Assembly (NCBI RefSeq): GCF_030704535.1
Contig: NC_081811.1
Location: 4,939,001-5,003,000, forward strand
Origin: Vitis vinifera
Taxonomy: Eukaryota; Streptophyta; Magnoliopsida; Vitales; Vitaceae
DNA length: 64,000 nucleotides
Reading direction: 5' to 3'
This document shows, piece by piece, positions 1 through 12,168 of this stretch. Position 1 is the stretch's first letter. Each line of letters opens with the position of its first letter. The translations under genes and the position numbers were made by a program. The notes under the pieces were generated by a model, which was given only the letters and a program-made list of their open reading frames with translations, made no database searches and had not been told where the DNA came from.

Positions 1-416
1 CATGTTTATTTCATTACTGGCCCATGCTATGAAATTCATTTCTTTCTCTTCTCATAACAGATTGAATGTGTGAGGTTTGGAGGTGAGAGAATAGATCTCC
101 CCACATTCAACATGATTCAAATATTAATTTGATTCATAAATCAATTGGACTCTGTAGTCCAATTCAAGTGGGGGTTCAAAAAAATGTGTATCTATAGCTA
201 ACCCACAAAAAGGTTGAGAAACTGTTGGGAAGAGCCTCCCCTAGGCTCTCTGATGGAAAAGCTTGGGCACTGGCTCAAGCCTGCAAGATGTTCAACAACC
301 ACATAATTTATGGAAGGAATGCCTGAGCATTCCTCCTTTATATACATAAGCATACCAAACAAAATCAATACAAGTCTCAACTTAAACAGACGCTCAATTT
401 CGAGAGCAACCTGGAA
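1..416. other. 3' flank of the membrane-protein gene
   Basis: Non-coding AT-rich sequence downstream of the stop of the minus-strand membrane-protein gene. It probably holds that gene's 3' UTR. I see no second gene or RNA in it. Confidence 0.5.
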
Positions 417-2810
417 CTAATGAACCCTGATGAACTCGTGGGGGAAGAATCTCGAAAAAATTGAAATTTTTGCTTTCATGATCAGTGCAAAGAGTCCATA
501 ACAGGGGATGTGAAGAACAGCCAAGCAGAAATACCTGCAGGATGGACACCGACTTCAGATATTGTGTATTCATGGGTTAAGGCAAAGAATAGGATGAAAT
601 GGCGTAGATGGTTTACCATAGAGGCGCCCATTGTGTTGAAAGCTCGAGGAAAGGGTATGGCCACCTGAGAGACACGATAAGTTCAGTCTTGAAGCAAAAG
701 TCTCAGAGCAGAGAGGATGATTAAGAACAATGCTTACCATGAAAACCCACAAGCGTGGATGACCCATTGGAAAATAACATAGATACAGCTCCAGAGCACA
801 AAGTACGACAACCGGAACCATGGGAATGGCTGGAAAACAAGATGGACAGTCGCTTAATTTTTATCAGTAGGTTATTAACTTCTTGATGATTCTATACTTA
901 CAAGGCTATTGAGGCTGGTATCAAGGAGGAGGAAGAACGCATTCATAGTATGCATGCATCCCATCAACTGCCAACCATAGATCAAACCAAAATCAGTGGA
1001 AAGAGGAGAGTGAAAAATTCAGTGCAGTTCATGTATAGTTAAAAGGGAAGGGATGCCATTCCCTTCATCTTTAGAAGAAAGGTTCCTCACCATGTTCAGT
1101 CCAAGGTGTGCATTTGACAGAAATGGGACTATTACACACCAAAATACAATGTCTGTTAGGATTACCGCGCCCGCACAAGTCTGTTGTTATTGCCCAAGAA
1201 GAAAAATTAGCTTCAACCCGCATAATGAAATTTCTTCATGAGATTTTGCAAGAAAACACTTTCTACAAACATTAGACAGAAAATTAAAGCTCTGATTTCT
1301 GTGCTGAATTCTTCTTAGGCTAGTTCATGAACTGACCTGATACGCGATTTGCATAAGATATCCCAACAATCCTGCTCTCCGCTGAATCGCCTCTTGGTCA
1401 TAGTGGCTTTGCAGCTTGATGGTGCCTCTGATTTCTTTTGCCCTGAATATCACAGCAGTTGATGACCTACTCTCTTCCAAATCCTCTGTAACCCCATTCT
1501 CAGAAGGTGGTTTCATGGAGTATACCCAGCATCCATAAGCAGACATGCAGCTCCCGAGCTACAAACAGAAACGATATATAGAGCTATATTTATACTTGTT
1601 ATCCAAGCCATATGACTGCATCTATGTAGTAACCAAGAAACGATTTTTGTTCTAAAGTAGAAGACATACCGCAAAGTATACTATGACTAATGAAAAAGTC
1701 CACCTGCAGATCAAATCATATCACAAGAGTACATCATCAGATTAAGAAACAAAACTCAGATAAAATCTCTAAGATTCTCAGCAATGTAGCAGCTGGGCAG
1801 TTGCATGCAGAATTTGAATGTGAAACTCAGCATTCAAGATTAGTTGAATTCAAACCATAGATGGTGGAAACGCTTCTCAAAATAAGTAGTTTGATATGAA
1901 GTCCTTTTTATCATCCACTCCTCACAATAAAAACAGTTGTCTTCTATACAAAATGTTCACTAATGATTCATTAGGAGAGAACAGGAGTGTTGTTGGGTTC
2001 TTTAGACTCGATTATCATTTGCTCTTAATTCTACAAAAAGTTGCATAATCTGTTGTTCCCATCTCATTTTTCCTATGACAATAGCAAGGGCTTCAAACAA
2101 CAGATGATTTTTATGCATTTTGTTATTCCTAACTGATATGCATTCTTCCACAACCCTTAGAAAAGTTCAATTTTCCCAAATTATATTAAAAATTTTCTTC
2201 GTCAATATGAGGGAAAATTATGCTAAAGAGTTCTGTAAATGAGTGAATTGGCATTCAATCAACTGAATCTTATCTCTTAAATCATGAGGGTTTCGGTTAA
2301 TGAAACATTTGACTAGTACAATCGTACCGATTGTAGTGAATTTTTCTATTATCTTCTATATCTAGAAAATTAGTACTCCAATGGGCACAAATATACAGGA
2401 ACAGAGCACAACATGAACAAGAACATCAAGAGAAATTGAACAAAATATAAATAAAAGAGAAGAGCTTACTCTGTGTAATAAACAAAGATTGTAGCATCCC
2501 ATTTGAGGACGTCCCAGGCCAAGAATCCGGCCATCACAAAAAAGGAAACCACTCTCAGAAGCAACAGCCAAACAGGGTGCACCCCTCTCCAACAACTGCT
2601 CCATAGCTGTGAAGAGCTCACATGGCCCAGCCTCGTGGTACCCACATACCCCTCACAGTCTGGCCTAGCAACCAACAAGCTCTCATACATGGTTCTATCT
2701 TCATATTTTCCGGAACCTTCCTTATTCCATATCACCCAGAGAGAGCCACAGAAGGCCGCAGCCACTATCCCAAAACAAATGAAGTCGTACCAGTACACCA
2801 CCATTGCCAT
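417..2810 (-). CDS. Multi-pass membrane protein of an uncharacterised plant family (8 exons)
   Basis: Exons, 5' to 3' on the minus strand: 2810-2470, 1703-1670, 1558-1337, 1180-1091, 967-902, 829-738, 664-617, 534-417. They sum to 1011 nt, 336 residues, with GT-AG borders and an open frame. I start at the ATG at 2810 in a good plant context (ACCATGGC); the open frame further upstream has only a GTG. About six hydrophobic segments are visible: near the start (WYDFICFGIVAAAF), VWLLLLRVVSFFVMAGF, WTFSLVIVYFA, TDIVFWCVIVPFL, FRLSYFVLWSCIYVIFQWV and YFCLAVLHIPCYGLFALI. The invariant-looking WxxHACGFSWWPYPFLEL stretch and the family layout recall plant transmembrane proteins of unknown function. 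It has no enzyme motif I can name, and the membrane is not known. Confidence is high in the gene model and low in any role. Confidence 0.85.
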
Positions 2811-5800
2811 GGTCGATGAACACACCACCTTGGCCCTTGCCCAGAAAAAGGAAGATCAAGGATCCAAAGGTGGAAGATTGGTAGTTCCAAAAATTGGTAT
2901 TTTGACGGAATAAACCCTGGAATATGGTGTGTTGTGGGAGGTTCAGCTGGAGGTCTGATCAGGTGGGACTGGTGGTTTTGACTGTCTGGTTTGGTGCTGC
3001 ATTCAAAAGTTGTTAAGGGAGTGAAGGCATGTTGACCCTTAGGAATTTGGCCGGTGACAGCTCTACAAAAGGATATTAAATTTTATGGCTGAACAAATTT
3101 TTCATCCTAAACTTCCATTTTCATAACCACTCATCCAATAATTTGGGTCAATTTTAATAATCTAATGTATTATTCAATCTTTTTTTTTTCTTTTCTTTTC
3201 TTCCTTTTTACCGGAGGCTAGTTTGAACCTAATAGCTTGTTTATTTTTGTATTTATAAATTAGTGAAGTGAGAAACAAAATAAGAAAATAATTGAATACT
3301 TATTATTTAATGATTTAAGTTGATTTTAAATTAAATTATACTTAAGTTCTTAATTTAAAATTTATTATTTAATTTTTGTTTTAAGTATTAAGATTATTTA
3401 ATAAAATTAACTTAAAATATATTTTAAATAATTAAATTGACATATTTATTCTCATAAATTATAACTAACGCAAAAAAGGTCAAATAACAGTAAAAATGGT
3501 GGAGTAGCAAAGAAGATCCTAGAAGTATTAGGAGAAACGAAGATAAAAATATAAAATAAAAATATGGATTTAAGAATAAGTTAATTGATTTTATTTATTA
3601 TTTATAATTAATTTTTTATTTTAAATCATACTATTAAATTATTTTATTAAATATACTTAATTTACTTAATAATTTAAATTAAGTTATTAAACTTATTTAT
3701 TAAACACCCGCTAAGTTTAGAGGATGTACTCGTAAATTGAATTAGAAAATATTCTACTTGATTTTGGGGTTATATGTATTTCATTATTGAAGCTACATGA
3801 TTGGCTTGATTTATTGTAGAAGTGTAAGAAGATATGTACTTTAGCTTATTTTAAGACAAAAGTCCACCATGAGATGTGAAGTGATTGCAATTAGTTAAAC
3901 AAAATTATTGCAACAAATATGGCAAAAGTTCATGCCACTAAAATACTTGATCGTGGGGTTGGGGACATACTATAAAGACAAAATTATATAAAAAAAATTC
4001 TTTTCTTTTTAATGGTAAATGGGTGCGAGTAAATTAATTTAATAATTTAAGGTGACTTAATAGTTTAATTTAAGTCATTCAATAAATTAAGTATATTTGA
4101 TAAAATAACTTAATGATATAACTTAAAATAAAAAATAATTTTAATAAATAAATAAAAATAATTAATTTATTCTTAAATATATATTTTCATTTTATCTTTT
4201 TATCCTCATTTGTCCTAATAACTTAATGATAAGACAAAAATTATTCAAAATTCATAAAAATATTTGAAAAAACTAAAAAATAAAAAAAATAAAAAATACA
4301 TATATTAAAGTTATTTTGTAAATTTAATTAACATAAGTATAGTTAAAGAGAAAAATATTAGTAAGTAAAGATACATTAGTCTTAATATATAATTTATCAT
4401 TTATCTTATCAAATTAATTTTAATTTATAAAATATTATAACTTCATTATTTGTTTTTATATTTTAGTATTTTTTTAATAAATTTATATTTTTAATATTTT
4501 AAAATAAAAATATTTAAAATTAGAAGGATAAATATAAAAAATTTAAAAGTAAAGTGATAGTAATTTTTTAAAATATGATTAATAAGATAAATGATGATAT
4601 ACTTAATATTAAAATTATAATTTATTTAATTTAAATGCATTTAATAATGTAAAATAAATAATAATGAATATGATTTTTTAATATTTATATTTTTATATTT
4701 AATTATTATATAAATGATATAAAAAGAATTGTTAAGAAATTTATAATATTGGTTTTTATATTTTTATTAATCAATTAAATAAAATTTAAAATAAAATAAT
4801 TGTTTTATTTTAACCATTCGTGTTGGCCCGTGCTTCCGAAATATCGGCGAAAAATCGTGTTGGCCCTCACCCATGACACACAAACTTAACCATTCAAGCA
4901 AGCTCAGTCTAAATTTGTTTTCTTTTTCATTGTCCTTTCCGTTGTTGAATTGTTGTTTTTTTGACTAAATAAAAAAAATCAAAATATATTCAATTTAATT
5001 ATATTAATTAATATCAACAGATTATTTTAAGTTAAATAAAAAAATCAAATATTTTGATTTTTTTCATTTAATCAAAAAACAAATACCCAAAAGTGTAACA
5101 TATATAGTAAAAGTTTTTCCATGAGCTACTATGATACAAGGTTTGCAAAAAACAGGCAAGTAGCAATAGAAATTATTATAAAATCATTGGTTTATAAAAA
5201 TATTAAAATAAAGGCATTTTAGTCATATCTTAAATGAATAGCAGTCGGTCCTTTATATGAAATAAAATATATTTTACTCTTTTTATATTCAAAAAGTAAC
5301 AAAAAAAAAACCATGTGTTTTTAAATATTTTGGTCATGATACACCTCATCTTAATTTTACCATAAAGTTGGCCCATAGTGTGATGTAAATATATTAATAA
5401 AAAATATATAATTATACAAATATACATAAAGCTTTAACATGAGTATTTCAATAATGCTTATATTTATAAATGAGATAATCATTCTATTATATTATATAAA
5501 ATATTATAAAAAATAGAAATTAATCTGAACCATTTTATACACATTTTTCTTATTTCTTATATGTATACTATTGAAAATCCTCTCATTCTATCAAATATCT
5601 CTAGTCCTTCCTCTTATCTCTATCTATAACCTATAATCTTCACAAACATATCTATCTCATAGCATTTTTTTATCATGACCTAAAATATTTATAGATATTT
5701 TACTACTCATTTTTTTATTTTATAAAAATATTTAATATTATAATAATATATTTATAAATATATATATATATATATCATACCCAATAGGGCATAGATAGAA

Positions 5801-6580
5801 TCTGAGACCCTTTCCTACAAGGACATGGGTGTAGTCAGTCTAACATTTATGGCAAGAGAGAGGGCAGAAATCTGGTGAGTTTTCATGCTCATCGTGGACA
5901 TACCCTTCCAAGTTTGCACATCTGCAGTCTCACAGTGCCTTGTCTTTAGACCGGCAAGTGGACGTTGATCCCAAGAATTTTGGTGTCCTCACCCCAAAAT
6001 TAAGCGATCACATGTGCCATTAACAATGCTAATCCTTTCATTTGTGGTTGCATTTAAGTATTTAATAAGATCCTCCACTCCGCCCACACTTGACAATCCC
6101 TGCATCAACAAATCTACCCAATACCTTGGCTGGCCAGAGTACAAAGATGACGTTTTACTCCTGCCCAAACACCAATATTCAATCACAACATGCCAAGTTA
6201 TGGAACACAAAGATTGAAGTTAGAGCTGGAAGTGATGATACTTCCACAATAGTTTACACATCAAACCATGAGCTGGAAAATGGGCACCAAAATAATCAAT
6301 TTCTCCTCATCTTTTGTTTTGAAGCCTCAATCGAAATGAGCATTTTTAAGGGTCATGACATTGGCAAACGAGACTTATGAACTGAAGAAGTGGAAATTAG
6401 AAAAGATCTCATTGCAGATTACAAGGAAATGGCACATGGGAACTGCTAACAAAGTTTGACTTGCCCTGCAAGTTGAGTTCAAATTTACAAAGAAGTTCAA
6501 AGAAAAAAAAAATTAAAATATTTGCCACTCATCCATAAAATATTGGCCCATTGACGAACTGTGATGAGGCAGTACTGCTC
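2811..6580. other. AT-rich intergenic spacer
   Basis: About 3.8 kb without a convincing gene. 2811-3060 should hold the promoter and 5' UTR of the membrane-protein gene. From 3180 to 5760 the sequence is extremely AT-rich and carries MITE-like repeats (see the entry at 3240). 5758-5776 is a short TA run. 5780-6500 is less AT-rich but shows only short, unsupported open frames. Confidence 0.6.
3240..3720. repeat. AT-rich MITE-like repeat, copy A
   Basis: This segment shares a layout with 10015-10460 and 50700-51170. One end carries 'tttaataaaattaacttaaa' followed by 'taaattgacatatttat'. The other end is an inverted series of 'aagttattaaattaagt' words finishing in 'attaaacaccc'. Related pieces lie at 4010-4200. 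The ends are complementary in outline (TGTTTGATAAAACTTAAT type). That suggests a non-autonomous TIR element with no coding capacity. Age and exact borders cannot be set by eye. Confidence 0.5.
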
Positions 6581-7474
6581 TTAGGAAGCCGAGAAGCTGT
6601 GATTAACCACTGTAAACCCTCCATCTATGGCCAAATTATGACCACTGATGTAAGCAGACTCATCAGAAGCAAGAAATACAGCAGCCTCTGCGATGTGCCT
6701 GGCCTTCAACACAATGCCTTTCAGGTTGGAGAGCGCTAGAATATTAGCTTCAACTTCACTTGGCTCCAGATTGTATGCTCTACAAGAAAGAGGTGTGGCA
6801 GTTCCAAATGGGGACACGCAGTTGACTCTAATCCCATACGCCCCCAGCTCGCTGCAGGCCGCTCGAACAAGGCCTATGAGAGCATGCTTTGAGGTGGTGT
6901 AAGCGTGCGGGCCGGCTCCCCCAAGTGCGGCTGCGACACTGGTAGTGCATATGATGGATCCTCGGATACTTCTAGCCACCATGGCTCGAGCCGCATGCTT
7001 GATTGTGGCAGCAACTCCGCGGACATTTGTAGCCATGGTGTTGTCAAAGCCCTGGAGGTCTAGTTCTAGAATTCCGGTTAAGGGGCCTATGATTCCGGCA
7101 TTGCTGAACAGAACATCCAGGCTTCCATATTTGTCCAAGGTGTATGCCACTGTCTCCTCCACCTGCTTCTCATCTCTTACATCGCAGTGTCGGTAACTAA
7201 CCTTCTCTGATCCTATCGAGGAAATAACCTGATGGCCTAATTCATCTTGAACATCAGCTACAACAACAAAAGCCCCATTCTCTGCAAATAATCTCACAGC
7301 CTCCTCACCAATCCCACTAGCTGCGCCAGTCACAAGTGCCACCTTACCCTCCAACCTATCAAACCATATTCATCCATAAAACATCTTTGTGAGCAAAAAG
7401 GGAAAGGAAAATACAGAGATGGAAATCAAGAATCAGACATTCAAGTAGAAGAAAACTCACCTTGGCCTAGACAT
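6581..7474 (-). CDS. Short-chain dehydrogenase/reductase (SDR110C-like), tandem copy 1
   Basis: Two exons: 7474-7461 (14 nt, encoding MSRPR up to the split codon) and 7355-6581. Together they give 262 residues. Classical SDR motifs in order: TGAASGIG cofactor loop at 14-21, Asp about 39 at the end of beta-2 (NAD rather than NADP preference), SNAG at 89-92, catalytic Ser about 144, and YTTSK with Tyr157 and Lys161. The C-terminal SGHNLAIDGG is typical of plant relatives of secoisolariciresinol, isopiperitenol and ABA2-type alcohol dehydrogenases, so a cytosolic NAD-dependent oxidation of a secondary alcohol in specialised metabolism is likely. The substrate cannot be read from sequence. The next gene upstream (8436-9526) is a tandem duplicate in the same orientation with the same intron position. 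Without the 14-nt exon the frame would begin at a TTG. Confidence 0.92.
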
Positions 7475-8435
7475 TGTTCTCTTGATGGGTGGCTCAAATC
7501 TTACAATTAGACTCTTGGATCTGGCAGTTTATATTAGGATTGTAGTTTGATAAATTATTAGGTTTGCAATGATGCTGAGCTCGAGAAAATAACAAGTGGA
7601 ACAAACTGTATTAGCTCATTAACAATTTATTAATCCCCTTTCCATCTCTTCAGTTATTGTAGCAATTGGTAATAAAGTAAGAGAGACTAAACACATTCAG
7701 TGCTCCCAGCCATTGCCTTGGTTCAAGTCAACTAATCATAAAAGGCTAAAAAATTAAAAGAAGCTTGCTCTGTTCCTCTGTTCCTCTGCTTCTCTGTTAT
7801 TGAACAACTTTTCTCAGCAAAAGTTTTATATAGTTCTCTGGATTCATTGGCTTATTATTAAAAGCTATTTATTTGTCTACTTTTTATTTCGAATGGATCC
7901 ATGATCACATGATCACTTTAGCATCATTGTCCCCTTGGTCTTGGCCATAGATCGGGTCTTCAGAAAAACAATTCCCTGAAGGGCTTTTTTCCGATCTTTT
8001 TCCTAGGCTACAATGATTGATTAGCACTAATAAGCATGGAAATCTTAAAACCTATGCACCTCCCCTTCCCTCCTTGTGTCACAACAATGCATAGGAAAAG
8101 TATAGTCACCGTCTTTTATGCATCATGTCTGGATCCAATGCTTGTGCAACTTCACTGCTGGGCTCACTCTTTCATGGATTAGTAGGCTTAATAGGCTGCG
8201 GTGCTCGAGTTAGTGACATCTCCTGTGTATCAACAGAGTATTAACCTCGGTTTCAGGTTGTGCCCTGTATTTAATTGTGAAAATGGTACCATATGCAATG
8301 CATCTTGACTTTTCAAAATTGAAAAATTAATGGCCCTGATTTAATTTGATAATCTCAGTGTCTGTAAGATGAATTGCACATGGATCAACAGCATAAAATC
8401 CATGGAGTTCAAATACAGAATTTGTGTTCAACATA
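7475..8435. other. Spacer between the two SDR genes
   Basis: Contains the promoter of SDR copy 1 (a TATA-like 'aatataaac' on the minus strand, about 55 bp before the ATG) and the 3' region of copy 2. A CT-rich stretch lies at 7765-7800. I see no gene or clear mobile element. Confidence 0.5.
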
Positions 8436-9526
8436 TTATTTCCTGAGTCTGGACCTAGTAGTACTTAGAACACTAACCCCTCCATCAACAGCTAAATTAT
8501 GTCCAGTTACATAAGCTGATTCATCTGAAGCAAGAAACAGAGCAGCCTCAGCTACATGTCGTGGCTTCAAAATAATTCCCTTCAACTGTGAGAATGAAGA
8601 AGCTGATGCTTCCACTATACTTGCGTCTACATTGTACATGCCGGTTGACATGCGCGTGGCAACTGCAAAAGGAGAAACACAATTGACCCTGATCCCATAC
8701 TGCCCTAGGTCATCAGCAGCTGATCGGACAAGGCCGAGCACAGCATGCTTGGATGCAGTATATGCCGGAGGCCCAGAGCCCCCCAGTGTTGAAGAGACAC
8801 TCCCTGTGCAAATGATGGAACCGCGTACTTGCTTTTCCACCATTGCTCGAGCCGCATGCTTGATGGTTGATGCGGGTCCTCGAAAATTTGTAGCTATGGT
8901 ATCGTCAAAGCCATCCATGTCCATTTCAAGGATAGAGCCAATGGGGCCTGTAATGGCTGCATTGCTGAACATGATGTCCAGGGTGCCATACTTCTGTATT
9001 GCGTAGGCCACAGTTTCTTCCACTTGCCTTTCATCTCTAACATTGCAATGGAAGTAACTGGATTTCTCTGGGCCAATTGAAGCAACAACCTGATGACCCA
9101 ACTCATCCTGAATGTCTGCAATCACCACAAAAGCTCCATTCTCAGCAAATAACTTTGCAGCGGCCTCACCAATTCCGCTGGCTGCCCCTGTGATTATTGC
9201 AACCTTACCCTCCAACCTGAAAACATAAACAACCAAAAGGTAGAATTAAGAAAATTATCAACAATATATGTATCCAACCACTTCCAATTATGTAGATGCC
9301 GTCCATTTTAAGCCTACATGAGACAGAGCTGGTCATTACAAATGGTATCATAACTATGCTCTCCATGCTTCTGCTATGCCACTCTAATACCATTTTTAAT
9401 GACCGGCTTCATCCCATATAAATATAGTCTACTCTCTGGAATCAAAGCAGAGAATATCTATACTATTAGAAACGGGTTGTTACAACATAGAACTTGAGAC
9501 AGAGATTGCTACCTCGGTTTAGCCAT
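8436..9526 (-). CDS. Short-chain dehydrogenase/reductase (SDR110C-like), tandem copy 2
   Basis: Two exons: 9526-9513 (14 nt, MAKPR plus split codon) and 9216-8436, for 264 residues. It has the TGAASGIG loop at 14-21, acidic Asp at the end of beta-2, catalytic Ser about 144 and YTASK with Tyr157/Lys161. The usual NAG structural motif reads SNAA (89-92), so the glycine is replaced by alanine, unlike copy 1 next door. The C-terminus has SGHN-like 'TGHNLAVDGG' and a basic end, RSRLRK. It is clearly a tandem duplicate of copy 1, with the same orientation, same intron phase and same 14-nt first exon. The two have diverged well beyond allelic difference. It is probably an NAD-dependent alcohol dehydrogenase of specialised metabolism; substrate unknown. 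A TATA-like element (minus-strand 'cttatatt') lies about 75 bp before the ATG. Confidence 0.92.
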
Positions 9527-10454
9527 TGATGGTTTGCAGGGAGTTTCTTCTTGAGGAATGGTCTGGTTCAATGTGCCTTTTACCTTTCATCTTGAGCTAA
9601 TATAAGCCTTGTGAGGCATCTCCTTGTTTTGGATGCATGCAAAAGAGTCGCCTTGGTGCAGGGGCATGTTTTTGGTTTATGTTTGTTGTCATTGAAGTAG
9701 TCGGCAAAATATACAAATTTATGTTTATGTCTTCCTCAGTTCAATCGACAAACAAGGCCTATTTTTCTTTTTCATCCTCGCTTTCTTATCGTTTAGCTGC
9801 CCCTGTAGTTTCCATATGGTTTGTATCAGTTTAGCCGGCCCAACTCTTATTCCCTTCTTTGATGGCCGTTTATAGAACTGAATAAAATTAAAAGAATGAA
9901 AATCAAAATCAAGAATTTAAATTTTATAAAATAATTATGTGAAAATAAACTAATATCTTAAATTTTGTAAATAATTGCATATTAAAAATAATTTAAAAAT
10001 TTTACTAAAATATGTGAGTGTTTGATAAAACTTAATATTTATTATTTAATCAATTAAATTAAATTTAAATTAAATTATCCTTAATTATTAACTTAGAACT
10101 TATTGCTTATTTTTTTACTTTAATTATTAAAGATTAATTGATAAAATTAACTTAAAATTTATTTTCAACTATCAAATTGACACATTTACCTTCATTAATT
10201 TTAACTAATATTTATCCTTATTGATTTTAACCTATATTTATTTTCTTTAATTTTAAATAATTAATTTATTTGTAAAATATCTATATTTAAAATATGGTAA
10301 GATAATCATAAAATATTTATCACAAAAAATGAGTAATGGATGTGAAATCATGATACAAAGTGTGAATAGGTAAAAATATTTAAGATTAAAAATAAGTTAA
10401 TTATTTTGACTTAATATTTAAAATTAAAAATAACTTTAAGTTGTAATATTAAGT
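9527..10454. other. Spacer upstream of SDR copy 2
   Basis: 9527-9840 should carry the promoter of SDR copy 2. From 9880 the sequence turns very AT-rich and merges into the MITE-like copy B. No gene is supported. Confidence 0.5.
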
Positions 10455-10460
10455 CTGTGA
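10015..10460. repeat. AT-rich MITE-like repeat, copy B
   Basis: It starts with 'gtgtttgataaaacttaata' and continues through 'aacttaaaatttattttcaa' and 'caaattgacacatttac'. It ends in 'taactttaagttgtaatatt'. The order of motifs matches copies A (3240-3720) and C (50700-51170). There is no coding capacity. Confidence 0.55.
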
Positions 10461-11440
10461 AACTAAGGTTTGGTTAATCTCGGTTTTGATGATAAAAAAA
10501 CAAAGTTTAGAACTAATGATTATATTTCAAGTACGATTAGGCAAAACGATTTCTAAAGTGGCAATCACAAAGACAAATCAAGCCAAAGAGAAATCATGAA
10601 GAAAAAGACCACCTCAAAGAGAAGTATTTTTCAAGACCCAAATTTCATAAGATCTCTTTGTAAGGTTGTTGGTACATTAGGATTTCCATGCATTACATTT
10701 TTTACTTATGCACCGAAATCATCCAAGAGTTATTTTGCTTTAAATATTTTTAAAATTGGATGATTTCATGTTTTCAACTAAAACCTTGTGTCAAATGTTT
10801 TTTCAAACTTGTTTAAAAGATTTTAAGTTGAAAAAGTTGGTTGTTGAACCATATGAAGAACCGATCGATCCCCAACTCAATTGGTCGAGGGTGCAAAAAA
10901 AATTTCTCTTTCTTCCAGAACGGTTGTTCAACCGGTCAAGGTTGAGGTCCGGTCGAGGTCCAACAATTACCTACCAAACATTAAATGCTAACGACTAGTC
11001 AACCTGTCGAACCCCCAATGGCTAGTTTGGTTTTTTTTCTTCTATAAAAAGACTTCTATCTTCATTGTTTCTAGAACTTAACCTTCTCAAACCTTTCTTG
11101 AATATATTTGAGCCTTGGAAGAGTGTTTTGAGTGCACCATTGTTCTAAAACTTGCATATATTTAATACATCATTCGATCCTAATTTTCTTATATCATTTG
11201 AGCTTAAAGTTTTTGTACTAGGATTTTTTGAGATCAATTGTTGTTCAAGAGTGGGGTATCGATCTCTTGAGAAGTATAAAGGGTGCTTGGAGCCAAAAGT
11301 CCAAGAGGGTGGATTGGAACCATAATTCAATTGTATTACTTGAAGGGTTGGTTTGGAAGTCTTGAATTTACAAAAAGAGACCATCACCATATTCGCCCCC
11401 CTCCCCCTCTTCTAGGATGATTACCATAGGTTGGATTAAC
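10455..11440 (+). mobile_element. Solo LTR, Ty1/copia-like (fossil)
   Basis: The left part has the 'ggttttgatgataa..aac' signature common at the 5' end of some plant copia LTRs. The right part ends in an 'ttcgccccc..ctcttctagg' run followed by 'ggttggattaacc', as in the 3' end of such LTRs. There is no internal region, primer site or second LTR beside it, so it reads as a degraded solo LTR about 1 kb long. Exact ends and target duplication are not clear to me. Confidence 0.5.
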
Positions 11441-11488
11441 CTAATTTTTCTACCAAAGTCATTTTATTAAATATGGTTTATTTATTTA

Positions 11489-11594
11489 GGTGGTATTTGT
11501 TTTTTTTTTTTTACTGAATTTAAAAATAAAACTTAAAACTAAATACTGTTAAGTATTAAGTTATTTGTTTTTGTAATATTTATATTAAATACTA

Positions 11595-11625
<31 letters not shown>

Positions 11626-12168
11626 CCTAATATGTTACTTTTTTTCAATCATTGAACCGAAAAAGTTATCGATTCACGGTTTATTGGTCGGACTGGCGGT
11701 CGAATTGCGGTCGAACCGGTGACATCATAAATATATATTTTATTAAAATTAATAAATTAATAAATTCTATCTATCAATAAGCTGGTAACCCAAGCCATTA
11801 TTTGATTTCAAGTTAGGGATTTACCCCAATTAATGATGTCCAGCAGCAAATAACAGAATAATCGAAATGAAAGAATGAAAAAAAGCTTGCCCAGCCGTGA
11901 GGGGGGGGGGGGGGGGGGGTTCACCAGTTGGACCACCAGTTCAAGCGATCCAACCTCGGTTCAATCCAAATCTAGTTCAATTGATCGGACCAGACCAGAA
12001 CCGTGACTGGCCGATGGTTGGATCGAAACTGTGACCGGCCGGTACGGTTTGATTTTTAAAACATTGCTTTTTTTCATTTAGCAAAAGTCAAAATATTTGA
12101 CTTTTTTTCTTTTTCTATTCAATAAAAAATTTATAGTAAGTCATAAAAAAAATATAAAACAAATAACC
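11489..12168. mobile_element. PIF/Harbinger-like MITE with a nested element
   Basis: The left end reads TTA|GGTGGTATTTG followed by T-rich sequence. The right end reads CAAATAACC|TAA. The ends are inverted repeats of each other and are flanked by TTA/TAA, the PIF/Harbinger target. A second element (11648-12066) sits inside it. A better preserved relative lies at 30539-30882. No transposase frame is present. Confidence 0.55.
11648..12066. mobile_element. Nested non-autonomous DNA element (hAT- or MULE-like)
   Basis: Flanked by identical 10-bp direct repeats CTTTTTTTCA (11638-11647 and 12067-12076) inside the Harbinger-like MITE. Its left arm is rich in GGTCGAACCGGTGACATCAT-type words and its right arm in the complementary GGTT/AACC words ('ggaccaccagttcaagcg', 'accggccggtacggtttg'). 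The right end is 'tttttaaaacattg'. A 19-nt G homopolymer (11901-11919) lies within. The same GGTCGAACCGGTGACATCA arm appears inverted at 15920-16020. The superfamily is uncertain: the 10-bp repeat is partly a T-run, so an 8-bp hAT duplication is possible. Confidence 0.5.

Noticed and set aside
2503-2913. 136-residue plus-strand open frame
   Set aside because: Antisense shadow of the well-supported first exon of the membrane-protein gene.
5989-6210. 73-residue minus-strand open frame
   Set aside because: No known motif, no neighbouring exon that extends it, and no promoter context. Could be a gene scrap but not supportable.
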